Positions 1 to 5,137 of a stretch of DNA of 5,137 nucleotides are shown here, piece after piece. The stretch covers positions 1 through 5,137 of the forward strand of contig JACQRQ010000042.1 in the NCBI GenBank assembly GCA_016206405.1. The letters run 5' to 3'. The stretch's first letter is position 1. Each line of letters opens with the position of its first letter. Under the pieces are notes generated by a model. That model was not told the origin of the DNA and searched no databases. It was given only the letters and a program-made list of their open reading frames with translations. The stretch comes from Elusimicrobiota bacterium (lineage in GTDB: Bacteria > Elusimicrobiota > Elusimicrobia > O2-12-FULL-59-9). A program made the translations under genes and the position numbers.

Positions 1-711
1 AAACAATACAATAAAAATAAAGGTTTTTCATTTCGATTTGTAAACAGAATCCCGCTGCGGCACGGCTTGGGGTCCAGCGCCGCCGCCCGGCTCAGCGGGC
101 TGGCGGTGGCCCACAAAGTGGGAGGCCGCCTGAAGGATATGCGCCGTCCGGGGACCTTGGTCTATGACGCTTCCCGCCTGGAGGGGCATCCGGACGGGGT
201 GGCTCCCGCCTTTTTTGGGGGGCTTTGCGCCAGCCGGATGGAAAAGAGCGCGGTGTGGGTCAAAAAATGGAACATGCCGGCCGATCTCAAAGCCGTCGCC
301 TGCGTTCCAGACTTCGATCTTGAAACCGTCAAGGCCCGGCGGGTTTTGCCGCGGAAAGTGCCGCTTCAAGACGCCGTCGCAAATTTGGCCAATTCCGCGA
401 CCCTCATCGCCTCCCTCACCGGCAAAGACTATTCGCAGCTCGGCAAAGGCATGCAAGACCGCCTGCACCAGCCCTACCGAAAAGCTCTGATTCCCGGCAT
501 GGAGAGGGTGATGGACGCCGCTCTCAACAGCGGAGCCCTCGGCGCCTGCCTGTCCGGGGCGGGCCCCACGATGCTGGCCATCGGCCGCAAGAATTCCGAC
601 CTCGACGGCATCGGCGCCGCGATGTCCGCGGCTTTCAAGCGGGCCGGAGTCAAGAGCCGGTTTTGGCTGCTGAATTTCGACAACCGCGGCCTTCAGATGG
701 AAACAACTTGA
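1..711 (+). CDS. thrB: Homoserine kinase, 5'-truncated by the window edge
   Basis: ATP-dependent phosphorylation of homoserine to O-phosphohomoserine, the step before threonine synthase; cytoplasmic GHMP-superfamily kinase. The frame is open from base 1 to the TGA at 709-711 (236 codons). The family is usually about 300 residues, so roughly the first 65 residues lie outside the window. Visible motifs: IPLRHGLGSSAAA, the GHMP ATP-binding loop, with GLGSSAAA at 64-87; EGHPDGVAPAFFGG from 181; ARRVLP, with a family-typical arginine; HQPYR at 466-480; and LSGAGPT, the third GHMP motif, at 550-570. A TTG at 67 could be read as a start, but it lies inside the ATP loop and is certainly not the real start. 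Odd points: the usual HPDN is HPDG here, and the first 50 bases are much more AT-rich than the rest. lysC follows 82 bp downstream on the same strand, consistent with a threonine-pathway cluster. The family call is firm; activity is inferred. Confidence 0.93.
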   Translation, partial: KQYNKNKGFSFRFVNRIPLRHGLGSSAAARLSGLAVAHKVGGRLKDMRRPGTLVYDASRLEGHPDGVAPAFFGGLCASRMEKSAVWVKKWNMPADLKAVACVPDFDLETVKARRVLPRKVPLQDAVANLANSATLIASLTGKDYSQLGKGMQDRLHQPYRKALIPGMERVMDAALNSGALGACLSGAGPTMLAIGRKNSDLDGIGAAMSAAFKRAGVKSRFWLLNFDNRGLQMETT

Positions 712-772
712 TTGAAACGCTGACCACTTGATCACTGACCACTTGACCACTGAGGACTGACCACTTGACCAC
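708..772. repeat. Short tandem array of alternating 7-bp TGACCAC and 8-bp TTGACCAC units
   Basis: Most of the 82-bp gap between thrB and lysC is this array. From 721 the units are TGACCAC (721-727), TTGATCAC (728-735), TGACCAC (736-742), TTGACCAC (743-750), TGAGGAC (751-757), TGACCAC (758-764) and TTGACCAC (765-772). An 18-bp block, ACTGACCACTTGACCACT, occurs exactly at 734-751 and 756-773, and the core CTGACCACTTGA occurs at 720, 735 and 757. A degenerate TTGATTGA at 708-715 precedes it, so the thrB stop codon lies inside the array's first TTGA. Nine TGA triplets fall in all three plus-strand frames (709, 713, 721, 729, 736, 744, 751, 758, 766). TTGACC resembles a sigma-70 -35 hexamer, but no good -10 follows. 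The function is unknown; it looks like a dispersed intergenic repeat rather than an operator. Confidence 0.85.
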
Positions 773-793
773 TCTAAACTGGGCGTATCTACA

Positions 794-2026
794 ATGAAAA
801 TAATGGTCATGAAATTCGGCGGCACATCGGTCGCCGATCCGGCAAGAATCCACCGGGCCGCGGAGCGGGCCGTGGCGGCCCGCAAGAAGGGCGATCACGT
901 CGTGGCGGTCATCTCGGCGCCGGGGGACATGACCGACGAGCTCACCGCGCTCGCCAAGCGCGTCTGCGAGGAGCCCGACAAGCGCGAGATGGACATGCTT
1001 TTGTCGACGGGCGAGCAGGTCGGCATCGCCCTTTTCGCCATCGCCGTCAAGAACAAGCGCTGCGACGCCATCTCTCTCACCGGCCCCCAGGCCGGAATCG
1101 AGGCCGACAGCCGCCACACCCAGGCCCGCATCGTCCGCATCCGCCCCCGGAAGATTCTGGAAGAGCTCCGCAAGGGCAGGATCGTCGCCGTGGCCGGCTT
1201 TCAAGGCATCAACCCCGAGGACGACATCACGACGCTGGGCCGCGGAGGCTCCGATCTGACGGCCGTGGCCCTGGCGGCCGCGCTCAAGGCCCGCGCCTGC
1301 GAGATTTACACCGACGTCAGCGGCGTCTACACGGCCGACCCGCGCCTGGTGCCTGAAGCCCGGAAAATCCCGGAGATTTCCTATGAGGAGATGCTGGAGC
1401 TTTCCAGCGCCGGCGCCCAAGTGATGTACTCGCGCTCCATCGAGGTCGCGCAAAGCTACGGCGTCGTCATTCACGTCCGCTCCTCTTTTGATTTCAGGCC
1501 CGGCACTTTCGTCCGGAAGATGAAGGAGACAACTATGGAAAAAGCCAACGTTTCAGGCCTAGCCCTTTCCACCTCGGAAGTCCGCTTCAGCGTCGTCGAA
1601 GTCCCGGATCAGCCCGGCGTCGCGGCCCGCATTCTCTCGGAGATGGCCCGCAACGACATCCCGGTGGACATGATCGTGCAGTCGGCCCCCACGCACCGCG
1701 GCGTCAACGACATCTCCCTCATGACGCCCCGGCACAACCGCAAAGAGGCCAAGGCGGCTCTCGAAAAAGCCTGCCGCGAGCTGGGCGCCCAGCGGGTGGA
1801 CGAATACGACCAAATCGCGAAAATTTCCGTCATCGGCACCGGCTTCCGCCACCATTCCTGGGTCGCCGCCAAGGTTTTCGAGACGCTGGCAAAAAACAAG
1901 ATCAATATTCACATGATCTCGACCTCGGATTTAAAAATCTCCTGCGTGGTCCCGAAGGGGCACGAGGAAAACGCCCTGCGGGCTCTGCACAAAGCCTTCC
2001 AACTTCACCGCCCCCCGCGGAAATAA
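794..2026 (+). CDS. lysC: Aspartate kinase (aspartokinase), catalytic alpha chain
   Basis: Phosphorylates aspartate to 4-aspartyl phosphate, the first step to lysine (and diaminopimelate), threonine and methionine; cytoplasmic. It is complete at 410 residues, the usual length of the monofunctional ACT-containing class. The amino-acid kinase domain (about 1-235) shows KFGGTSVAD (7-15), STGE (71-74), GFQG (135-138), TTLGRGGSDLTA (146-157), TDVSGVYTADPR (173-184) and SRSIEVA (213-219). Two ACT regulatory domains follow (about 265-330 and 343-405), with VPDQPGVAA (270-278) and STSDLKISCVV (376-386). The start is set by the distance to KFGGTS; in-frame ATGs at codons 4 and 6 are alternatives, and none has a clear Shine-Dalgarno. 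Variants from the common form: SAPG for SAMG (41-44), Y212 where His is usual, and GTGFRHHSW for the usual GxGMRSHPG in ACT2 (348-356). No homoserine dehydrogenase domain is fused. Feedback by lysine and/or threonine is expected from the ACT pair, but the effector cannot be read from sequence. Confidence 0.97.
   Translation: MKIMVMKFGGTSVADPARIHRAAERAVAARKKGDHVVAVISAPGDMTDELTALAKRVCEEPDKREMDMLLSTGEQVGIALFAIAVKNKRCDAISLTGPQAGIEADSRHTQARIVRIRPRKILEELRKGRIVAVAGFQGINPEDDITTLGRGGSDLTAVALAAALKARACEIYTDVSGVYTADPRLVPEARKIPEISYEEMLELSSAGAQVMYSRSIEVAQSYGVVIHVRSSFDFRPGTFVRKMKETTMEKANVSGLALSTSEVRFSVVEVPDQPGVAARILSEMARNDIPVDMIVQSAPTHRGVNDISLMTPRHNRKEAKAALEKACRELGAQRVDEYDQIAKISVIGTGFRHHSWVAAKVFETLAKNKINIHMISTSDLKISCVVPKGHEENALRALHKAFQLHRPPRK
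1523..1528 (+). promoter_or_regulatory. Internal ribosome-binding site (AAGGAG) within lysC
   Basis: A near-perfect Shine-Dalgarno AAGGAG, within GAAGGAGA at 1522-1529, lies 6 nt before the ATG at 1535-1537. It sits in the linker between the kinase and ACT domains. It is the best ribosome-binding site next to an in-frame ATG that I found in the window, clearly better than anything before the main lysC start at 794. The position matches the internal translation start of two-subunit aspartate kinases. Confidence 0.7.
1535..2026 (+). CDS. lysC: Probable aspartate kinase beta (regulatory) subunit, in-frame internal start within lysC
   Basis: Starting at Met248 of the long chain, this frame gives a 163-residue product containing only the two ACT domains. 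In B. subtilis aspartokinase II and C. glutamicum LysC, the same gene yields a full-length alpha chain and a beta chain from an internal in-frame start near codons 246-250; the two assemble as alpha2beta2, with effector sites at the ACT interfaces. Seen here: the ATG at 1535, in frame (741 nt, or 247 codons, after 794), preceded by AAGGAG at optimal spacing, at the domain boundary, and giving the same length as the B. subtilis beta chain. That the product is actually made is an inference. Confidence 0.65.
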   Translation: MEKANVSGLALSTSEVRFSVVEVPDQPGVAARILSEMARNDIPVDMIVQSAPTHRGVNDISLMTPRHNRKEAKAALEKACRELGAQRVDEYDQIAKISVIGTGFRHHSWVAAKVFETLAKNKINIHMISTSDLKISCVVPKGHEENALRALHKAFQLHRPPRK

Positions 2027-2056
2027 CGAAGCCTGCGCGCTTTTCAAGCGGGGTGC
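2027..2056. other. Convergent intergenic gap with a weak hairpin
   Basis: Only 30 bp separate the stop of lysC (TAA, 2024-2026) from the stop of the minus-strand PorV-like gene (TAG, 2057-2059). The one visible structure is a 5-bp perfect stem, CGCTT-TTC-AAGCG at 2038-2050. No T tract follows it on either strand, so it is a poor intrinsic terminator. Transcription from the two sides may be limited by collision, or by Rho. Confidence 0.3.
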
Positions 2057-3007
2057 CTACCGGTTCCCCCACAGGAACCCCACGGAAATAAAATGGGCGT
2101 CCCCCAACGCGCCGTAAGGACTCCAGGCGTAATCCAGAGTCATGGAATTCGCGGCGATTCCCGCTCCCATGCTCATGCCTGAAAGGCCGCCAAGACGGCT
2201 GGAGGCGGCGCGCGTGTTATAGCCCGCCCTGCCCATCCACGAAAAGTTCCGGCTGATATGCATCGCATACTCTCCTCCCGCCGCCAAGACGGGCTCCGTC
2301 CCTCGCGGGGAAATGATATCCAGCGCGATGCTCACCGGAAGAAAACTCATTTGGGCGCCGATTCTCAGAGTCGCGGGGAGCTCGTCCCTTTTTTCCCTGA
2401 ATTTCAATCCCTTGCCCAGATTGGACAGCGTGGCCGAAAAAAGCGTTTGTTTCAGTTGATAACGCAATCCCAAATCCAGAGCGTAAGTTTGGGCGCGCGC
2501 CGCGATCCTGGAGGAAATGTATTTAACCCCGGCGCCAAGCTCCATCGAACGCCAGCGCCCACCATATCCAAGGGAGAGGGCCAAATCGCTGGGCTCGATG
2601 GCGCCGCCGGTCGGCGTGCCGGTATTGTCCATTTCATCCAGCCGGCCGGCGCTCAGTTGCTGAACCCCCGCCGACACGGCGCCGGAAGCGCCGATATCGC
2701 GCGCGGCCGCGAAGGTGTTGTAGTCGATGCCCTGAAAGTAGGCGGCGCGCATCCACACGGCGTTGAAGCCGGAAACACCCGCCAAGGCCGCGGGATTATA
2801 ATAAAGAGCCGCGGCGTCCTTCACCGCCGCTCCTTGCGCGGAGCCCATCGCCGCCGCGCGGGCGCTCGCCGGAATCTCCAAGAACTGGGCGCCTGTGGTG
2901 CCCGGCGCGTTTCTGGAAAAACCCTCGGCCCGGGCGCGGAAATTTTCCCCCGGCAAAAGCAGCAGAACGCAAACGCCGGGAAGCATCGCGGTCCGCATAG
3001 GGCTCAT
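2057..3007 (-). CDS. PorV/PorQ-like (UPF0164-type) outer-membrane beta-barrel protein
   Basis: Predicted outer-membrane barrel of 316 residues. The N-terminus looks like a Sec signal peptide: Arg5, a hydrophobic stretch at about 7-19, and a possible cleavage after ARA (25-27). The family signature follows: TTGAQFLEIPASARAAAMG (37-55) and AVKDAAALYYNPAALAGV (61-78), the segment shared by PorV/PorQ and UPF0164 proteins. Alternating-hydrophobicity strands follow, for example SLGYGGRWRSMELGAGVKY (145-163). It ends with LDYAWSPYGALGDAHFISVGF (291-311), matching the family's C-terminal DYA..P.G.LG..H.iS pattern. The ATG overlaps the stop of the upstream gene (ATGA, 3004-3007), implying translational coupling. 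Met4 (codon 2996-2998) is an alternative start, with a GGTAGAG-like site at better spacing. In Bacteroidota, PorV is the type IX secretion shuttle, but many family members in other phyla have no assigned role, so the family is firm and the function is not. Confidence 0.85.
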   Translation of the reverse strand: MSPMRTAMLPGVCVLLLLPGENFRARAEGFSRNAPGTTGAQFLEIPASARAAAMGSAQGAAVKDAAALYYNPAALAGVSGFNAVWMRAAYFQGIDYNTFAAARDIGASGAVSAGVQQLSAGRLDEMDNTGTPTGGAIEPSDLALSLGYGGRWRSMELGAGVKYISSRIAARAQTYALDLGLRYQLKQTLFSATLSNLGKGLKFREKRDELPATLRIGAQMSFLPVSIALDIISPRGTEPVLAAGGEYAMHISRNFSWMGRAGYNTRAASSRLGGLSGMSMGAGIAANSMTLDYAWSPYGALGDAHFISVGFLWGNR

Positions 3008-5037
3008 CTCTCTACCGCCAGTTTCTTGACTATTCTTCCGTCCGGAGCGCTTTCTATGACCGCCAAATAGACTCCGCTGGCGACGTCCCTTCCCGCGCTG
3101 TTTTTTCCGTCCCAGGCCTTGCAGCCCGGGTCCGAAGCCGCGACATTCAGTTCCCGCACAAAATCGCCCAAAATATTGTAAAGCCGTATCATGGAGCCCG
3201 GACGGATATCCTCAAAGATGATCCCGCGTCCGCACCCGAAGACCTGGGCGGAGTCGAATTTACCCCCGCTGCCCGGCTTCCAGGGCACGGGAAAGACTTT
3301 CACCGCGTCTAAACGGGGGGGGATATCGTGCGCGATGCTCAATTGCCCCCACCACGTCCCCCATCGATCTCCTCCCGACGGCAGCGCCGCGTATTGCTGC
3401 AGCGTCCAAAAGCTCAGCCCGTCCGCCGGGTCGACGCTGGTGGCCGTGTAATCTCCCCAGCGGTTGACGCCGTTTAAATCCACCTTGAAGTATTTCGCCT
3501 CTCCGGCCTTCAGCGGCTTGGCCGACTGCATGGCGCCGCGAGGGTCCCGGCTGGAGCGTCCCGCGAAATACGCCCCGGCGTAGGTTGAAGAGGACGACCC
3601 CGAAAAACCCAGCAGAACGTCGCTCTGCGAATTGACCGCGATCGAAGGATAAAAATAAGACGCGGCGCCGCCGGAATCTTCGACCAATCCCTGCTGGATG
3701 ACTTCCGGCGGCGAAACGAAAGGGTTGATTTGGTACCAAACCGCCGCATCGCGCGCGGGAGAACCCGCCGGTGTGCCTCCCGTGTGGGTGAACCACAGGC
3801 TCCCGTTGCGAAACACCGCGTTGCATATCCGGTGGTCCCGCGCGAATATCTTCGCGCCGGTCCCGAGTTGGGGCGCGTCCACGACGGCTCCAAACGGATT
3901 GACCCGCACCAAACCTCCGCCCGGAAGCAATGACCAAACCGGCGCTGCCGCGGCGCCCGTGATGCGGGAGAGCCTCACGAAGCGATCCCCGCCGCTCGAA
4001 ATCCAGCCGTTATCGGCCATGTAAAGCGCGTCCTCGTCCCCAAACGTCCACGCGCCATGAATGGAATGCGCGCTTCCCAGGCCGGCGTCGTCGAACCCCG
4101 TGCCGAAAACGAAGGGGGCGATTCCCGCCGAGGCGGCGGCCGAAGATTTATCCAGCACCCACATTTTGGACCCCTGAAAAACGTCGCCGGCGATGGAGAA
4201 CATGTTGCCGGTGACGACGATCCACTTTTTATTGACCGCCAGATTGGGGTAGTCGGCCCACGCGAGGCGGCCGGCATCGGCATCGAACCGGCTCAAATAC
4301 CATGCGCCCGTGGGATCGTCGCCGGCGCTCACCGCTAAGAGCACCGCGGAGGCGGTCGACTGTTTTTGATCCATTGCGGAGAAAATGTAGCGCCCGCTGT
4401 CCGCATCGAAGATCAGTTTCGGGTCGAAGGGCGCCGAGGCGACGGAGGACCAAAAGGCGCCCAAAGCGGCGCGGCCGGCCTCGACGCCGGATTTGCTTTG
4501 AATGCGGATCTCGCTGTTGAGAGTCGTCATGAGATGCCTAGGCCCGGCGACCCCCATCACATCCGGAACCACCACGGTCCCGTTGTCCTCCAAGGCGGAG
4601 AAGCCGCCGACCAACTGCAGGGACAGCGGCGCGGCCGACGCGCGAGAGGAAGACGCCGCGGCCCCCTGCGCGGAGCTCCGGGGACCCGGTTGCGCCGGCC
4701 CCTGCGCGGAGCTCAGGGACGATGGAAGCTCCGGTGGAGCGTGACGAGGCGCGGCGGTTTGCGGCGCAGGCGAAACCAAAGAGTCGCGGCTGGATTGAGT
4801 CGAAAACGTTTCGGGCAAAACTCTGTCTGGAATGCGATAGCTCCGGGAGGGCGCCGCTAAAATTCCTTTCTGCCCTGCGACGTTCTTCCACTCGATCTCA
4901 GCGCCTTTCGCCGCAACTCCCCGGGCGCCTCCGGCCGCCGGGACGCCTCCTTCAATGAGCTCGGCCGACAAAGCGGCCGAACCGCAGCGCGGGGCCGCCG
5001 AAACGAGAAGGGACGCGGCAAAAACCAAGGTCTTCAT
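3004..5037 (-). CDS. Secreted beta-propeller-like protein with C-terminal FlgD/Por-tail-like domain
   Basis: A 677-residue exported protein of unknown function. A signal peptide (1 to about 22: MKT, hydrophobic core LVFAASLLVSAA) has no lipobox. Residues about 85-137 form a Pro/Ala/Ser-rich linker with a duplicated SSAQG. Residues about 150-565 resemble a sialidase-like propeller family of secreted proteins: PDVMGVAGPRHLM (158-170), FDADSGRYIFSAM (210-222), DPTGAWYLSRFD (241-252), DYPNLAVNKKWIVVTGNMF (262-280), YPSIAVNSQSDVLLGFS (463-479), AGRSSRDPRGAM (492-503) and RWGDYTATSVDPADGLSFW (526-544). No catalytic set can be named. Residues about 577-677 form a FlgD Ig-like/Por-secretion-tail-like beta-sandwich: VFPVPW (581-586), IRLYNILGDFVREL (617-630), DVASGVYLAVIES (651-663) and KKLAVER at the end. 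It is the first gene of an operon with the PorV-like barrel, which may help its surface display. The start is supported by the signal peptide; no Shine-Dalgarno is visible upstream. Confidence 0.8.
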   Translation of the reverse strand: MKTLVFAASLLVSAAPRCGSAALSAELIEGGVPAAGGARGVAAKGAEIEWKNVAGQKGILAAPSRSYRIPDRVLPETFSTQSSRDSLVSPAPQTAAPRHAPPELPSSLSSAQGPAQPGPRSSAQGAAASSSRASAAPLSLQLVGGFSALEDNGTVVVPDVMGVAGPRHLMTTLNSEIRIQSKSGVEAGRAALGAFWSSVASAPFDPKLIFDADSGRYIFSAMDQKQSTASAVLLAVSAGDDPTGAWYLSRFDADAGRLAWADYPNLAVNKKWIVVTGNMFSIAGDVFQGSKMWVLDKSSAAASAGIAPFVFGTGFDDAGLGSAHSIHGAWTFGDEDALYMADNGWISSGGDRFVRLSRITGAAAAPVWSLLPGGGLVRVNPFGAVVDAPQLGTGAKIFARDHRICNAVFRNGSLWFTHTGGTPAGSPARDAAVWYQINPFVSPPEVIQQGLVEDSGGAASYFYPSIAVNSQSDVLLGFSGSSSSTYAGAYFAGRSSRDPRGAMQSAKPLKAGEAKYFKVDLNGVNRWGDYTATSVDPADGLSFWTLQQYAALPSGGDRWGTWWGQLSIAHDIPPRLDAVKVFPVPWKPGSGGKFDSAQVFGCGRGIIFEDIRPGSMIRLYNILGDFVRELNVAASDPGCKAWDGKNSAGRDVASGVYLAVIESAPDGRIVKKLAVER
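4663..4714. repeat. 16-bp direct repeat in the linker of the secreted-protein gene
   Basis: CCCCTGCGCGGAGCTC occurs exactly at 4663-4678 and 4699-4714, 36 bp (12 codons) apart and in the same reading frame. It encodes the two SSAQG pentapeptides (residues 109-113 and 121-125) of the Pro/Ala/Ser-rich linker. It is probably a small slippage or duplication product in a region with little structural constraint. Confidence 0.75.
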
Positions 5038-5137
5038 CGGAGCGCAGTGTAGGTTAGCATATCGTTCCGGCCAGTAATTCCGTAAGTAAGCAGTAGCCGT
5101 CTGTTTCCTGCCGTCGATAACCCTTCCTGATACTCGC
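5038..5137 (-). promoter_or_regulatory. Upstream region of the secreted-protein/PorV-like operon
   Basis: These 100 bp before the minus-strand operon are visibly less GC-rich than the genes and have no supported coding frame, so the promoter is expected here. On the minus strand, a TTACGG with an 18-nt spacer to TATGCT is the best sigma-70-like pair, but it is a poor match. No Shine-Dalgarno precedes the ATG at 5035-5037. A short direct repeat GCCGTC (5096-5101 and 5110-5115, period 14) is present but could be chance. The region continues past the window edge. Confidence 0.3.

Noticed and set aside
765..791. TTGACC followed by TATCTA as a lysC promoter
   Set aside because: The spacer is only 15 bp and the -10 matches TATAAT at 3 of 6 positions; TTGACC is just the repeat unit, so it carries little weight.
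28..885. Long minus-strand open frame opposite thrB, running through the repeat array
   Set aside because: It is a shadow of a GC-rich gene: its product matches no family I recognise, and the opposite strand carries a clear homoserine kinase.
650..1474. Minus-strand open frame of 274 codons opposite lysC
   Set aside because: It lies against the conserved kinase domain of lysC and shows low-complexity Ala/Gly/Asp/Val composition typical of antisense frames in GC-rich DNA.
2062..2079. Perfect 6-bp inverted repeat GGTTCC/GGAACC with a 6-nt loop
   Set aside because: It lies within the last codons of the PorV-like gene and is not followed by a T tract on either strand, so a terminator call is not supported.
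2835..2844. TGCGCGGAGC in the PorV-like gene, shared with the linker repeat of the neighbouring gene
   Set aside because: A 10-bp GC-rich match encoding Ser-Ala-Gln-like residues is easily coincidental; there is no extended similarity.
2258..3070. Plus-strand open frame of 270 codons opposite the PorV-like gene
   Set aside because: Composition is typical of an antisense frame (Arg/Gly/His-rich) with no motif; the minus-strand barrel protein has clear family signatures.
5096..5115. Direct repeat GCCGTC, 14-bp period, as an operator
   Set aside because: A single pair of 6-mers is expected by chance, and there is no regulator gene nearby to support it.
1..5137. Search for CRISPR, toxin-antitoxin, phage, transposase, tRNA or riboswitch elements
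   Set aside because: No repeat-spacer pattern, no small paired genes, no integrase or transposase motifs and no recognisable RNA fold were seen; the four genes account for nearly all of the window.

Overview
The window is GC-rich bacterial DNA with four protein-coding genes, arranged as two same-strand pairs that converge near position 2040. No RNA gene, insertion sequence, CRISPR array or phage gene is visible. The right-hand pair (an outer-membrane barrel of the PorV/PorQ-UPF0164 type and a secreted protein with a FlgD/Por-tail-like C-terminal domain) points to a diderm bacterium. Elusimicrobiota or a neighbouring uncultured diderm lineage would fit, since such proteins are common there. 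This is an inference from gene style only; there is no rRNA or marker phylogeny here.

Left half, plus strand (1-2026): the 3' part of a homoserine kinase gene (thrB) runs off the left edge. An 82-bp gap follows, filled mainly by an unusual array of alternating 7- and 8-bp units. Then comes a complete aspartate kinase gene (lysC). Both enzymes belong to the aspartate-family pathway: aspartate kinase makes the first committed intermediate, and homoserine kinase phosphorylates homoserine on the way to threonine. Inside lysC a strong Shine-Dalgarno sequence precedes an in-frame ATG at codon 248. This is the arrangement of the overlapping alpha/beta-subunit aspartate kinases known from Bacillus subtilis and Corynebacterium glutamicum, so the gene probably makes both a 410-residue catalytic chain and a 163-residue regulatory chain.

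Right half, minus strand (5037 down to 2057): a 677-residue secreted beta-propeller-like protein is followed, with a 4-nt ATGA stop/start overlap, by a 316-residue PorV/PorQ-like outer-membrane protein. The first ends in a domain resembling FlgD Ig-like and type IX secretion sorting domains; the second resembles the barrel family that includes the type IX shuttle PorV. The pair therefore looks like a translationally coupled cargo and outer-membrane partner. This is the most suggestive functional hypothesis in the window, but it is unproven.

The last 100 bp (5038-5137) are less GC-rich than the genes and should hold the promoter of the minus-strand operon; no convincing promoter or ribosome-binding site can be assigned. 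The first 50 bp are sharply AT-rich although they read in frame into thrB, which deserves a check for a contig-edge artefact or recombination.
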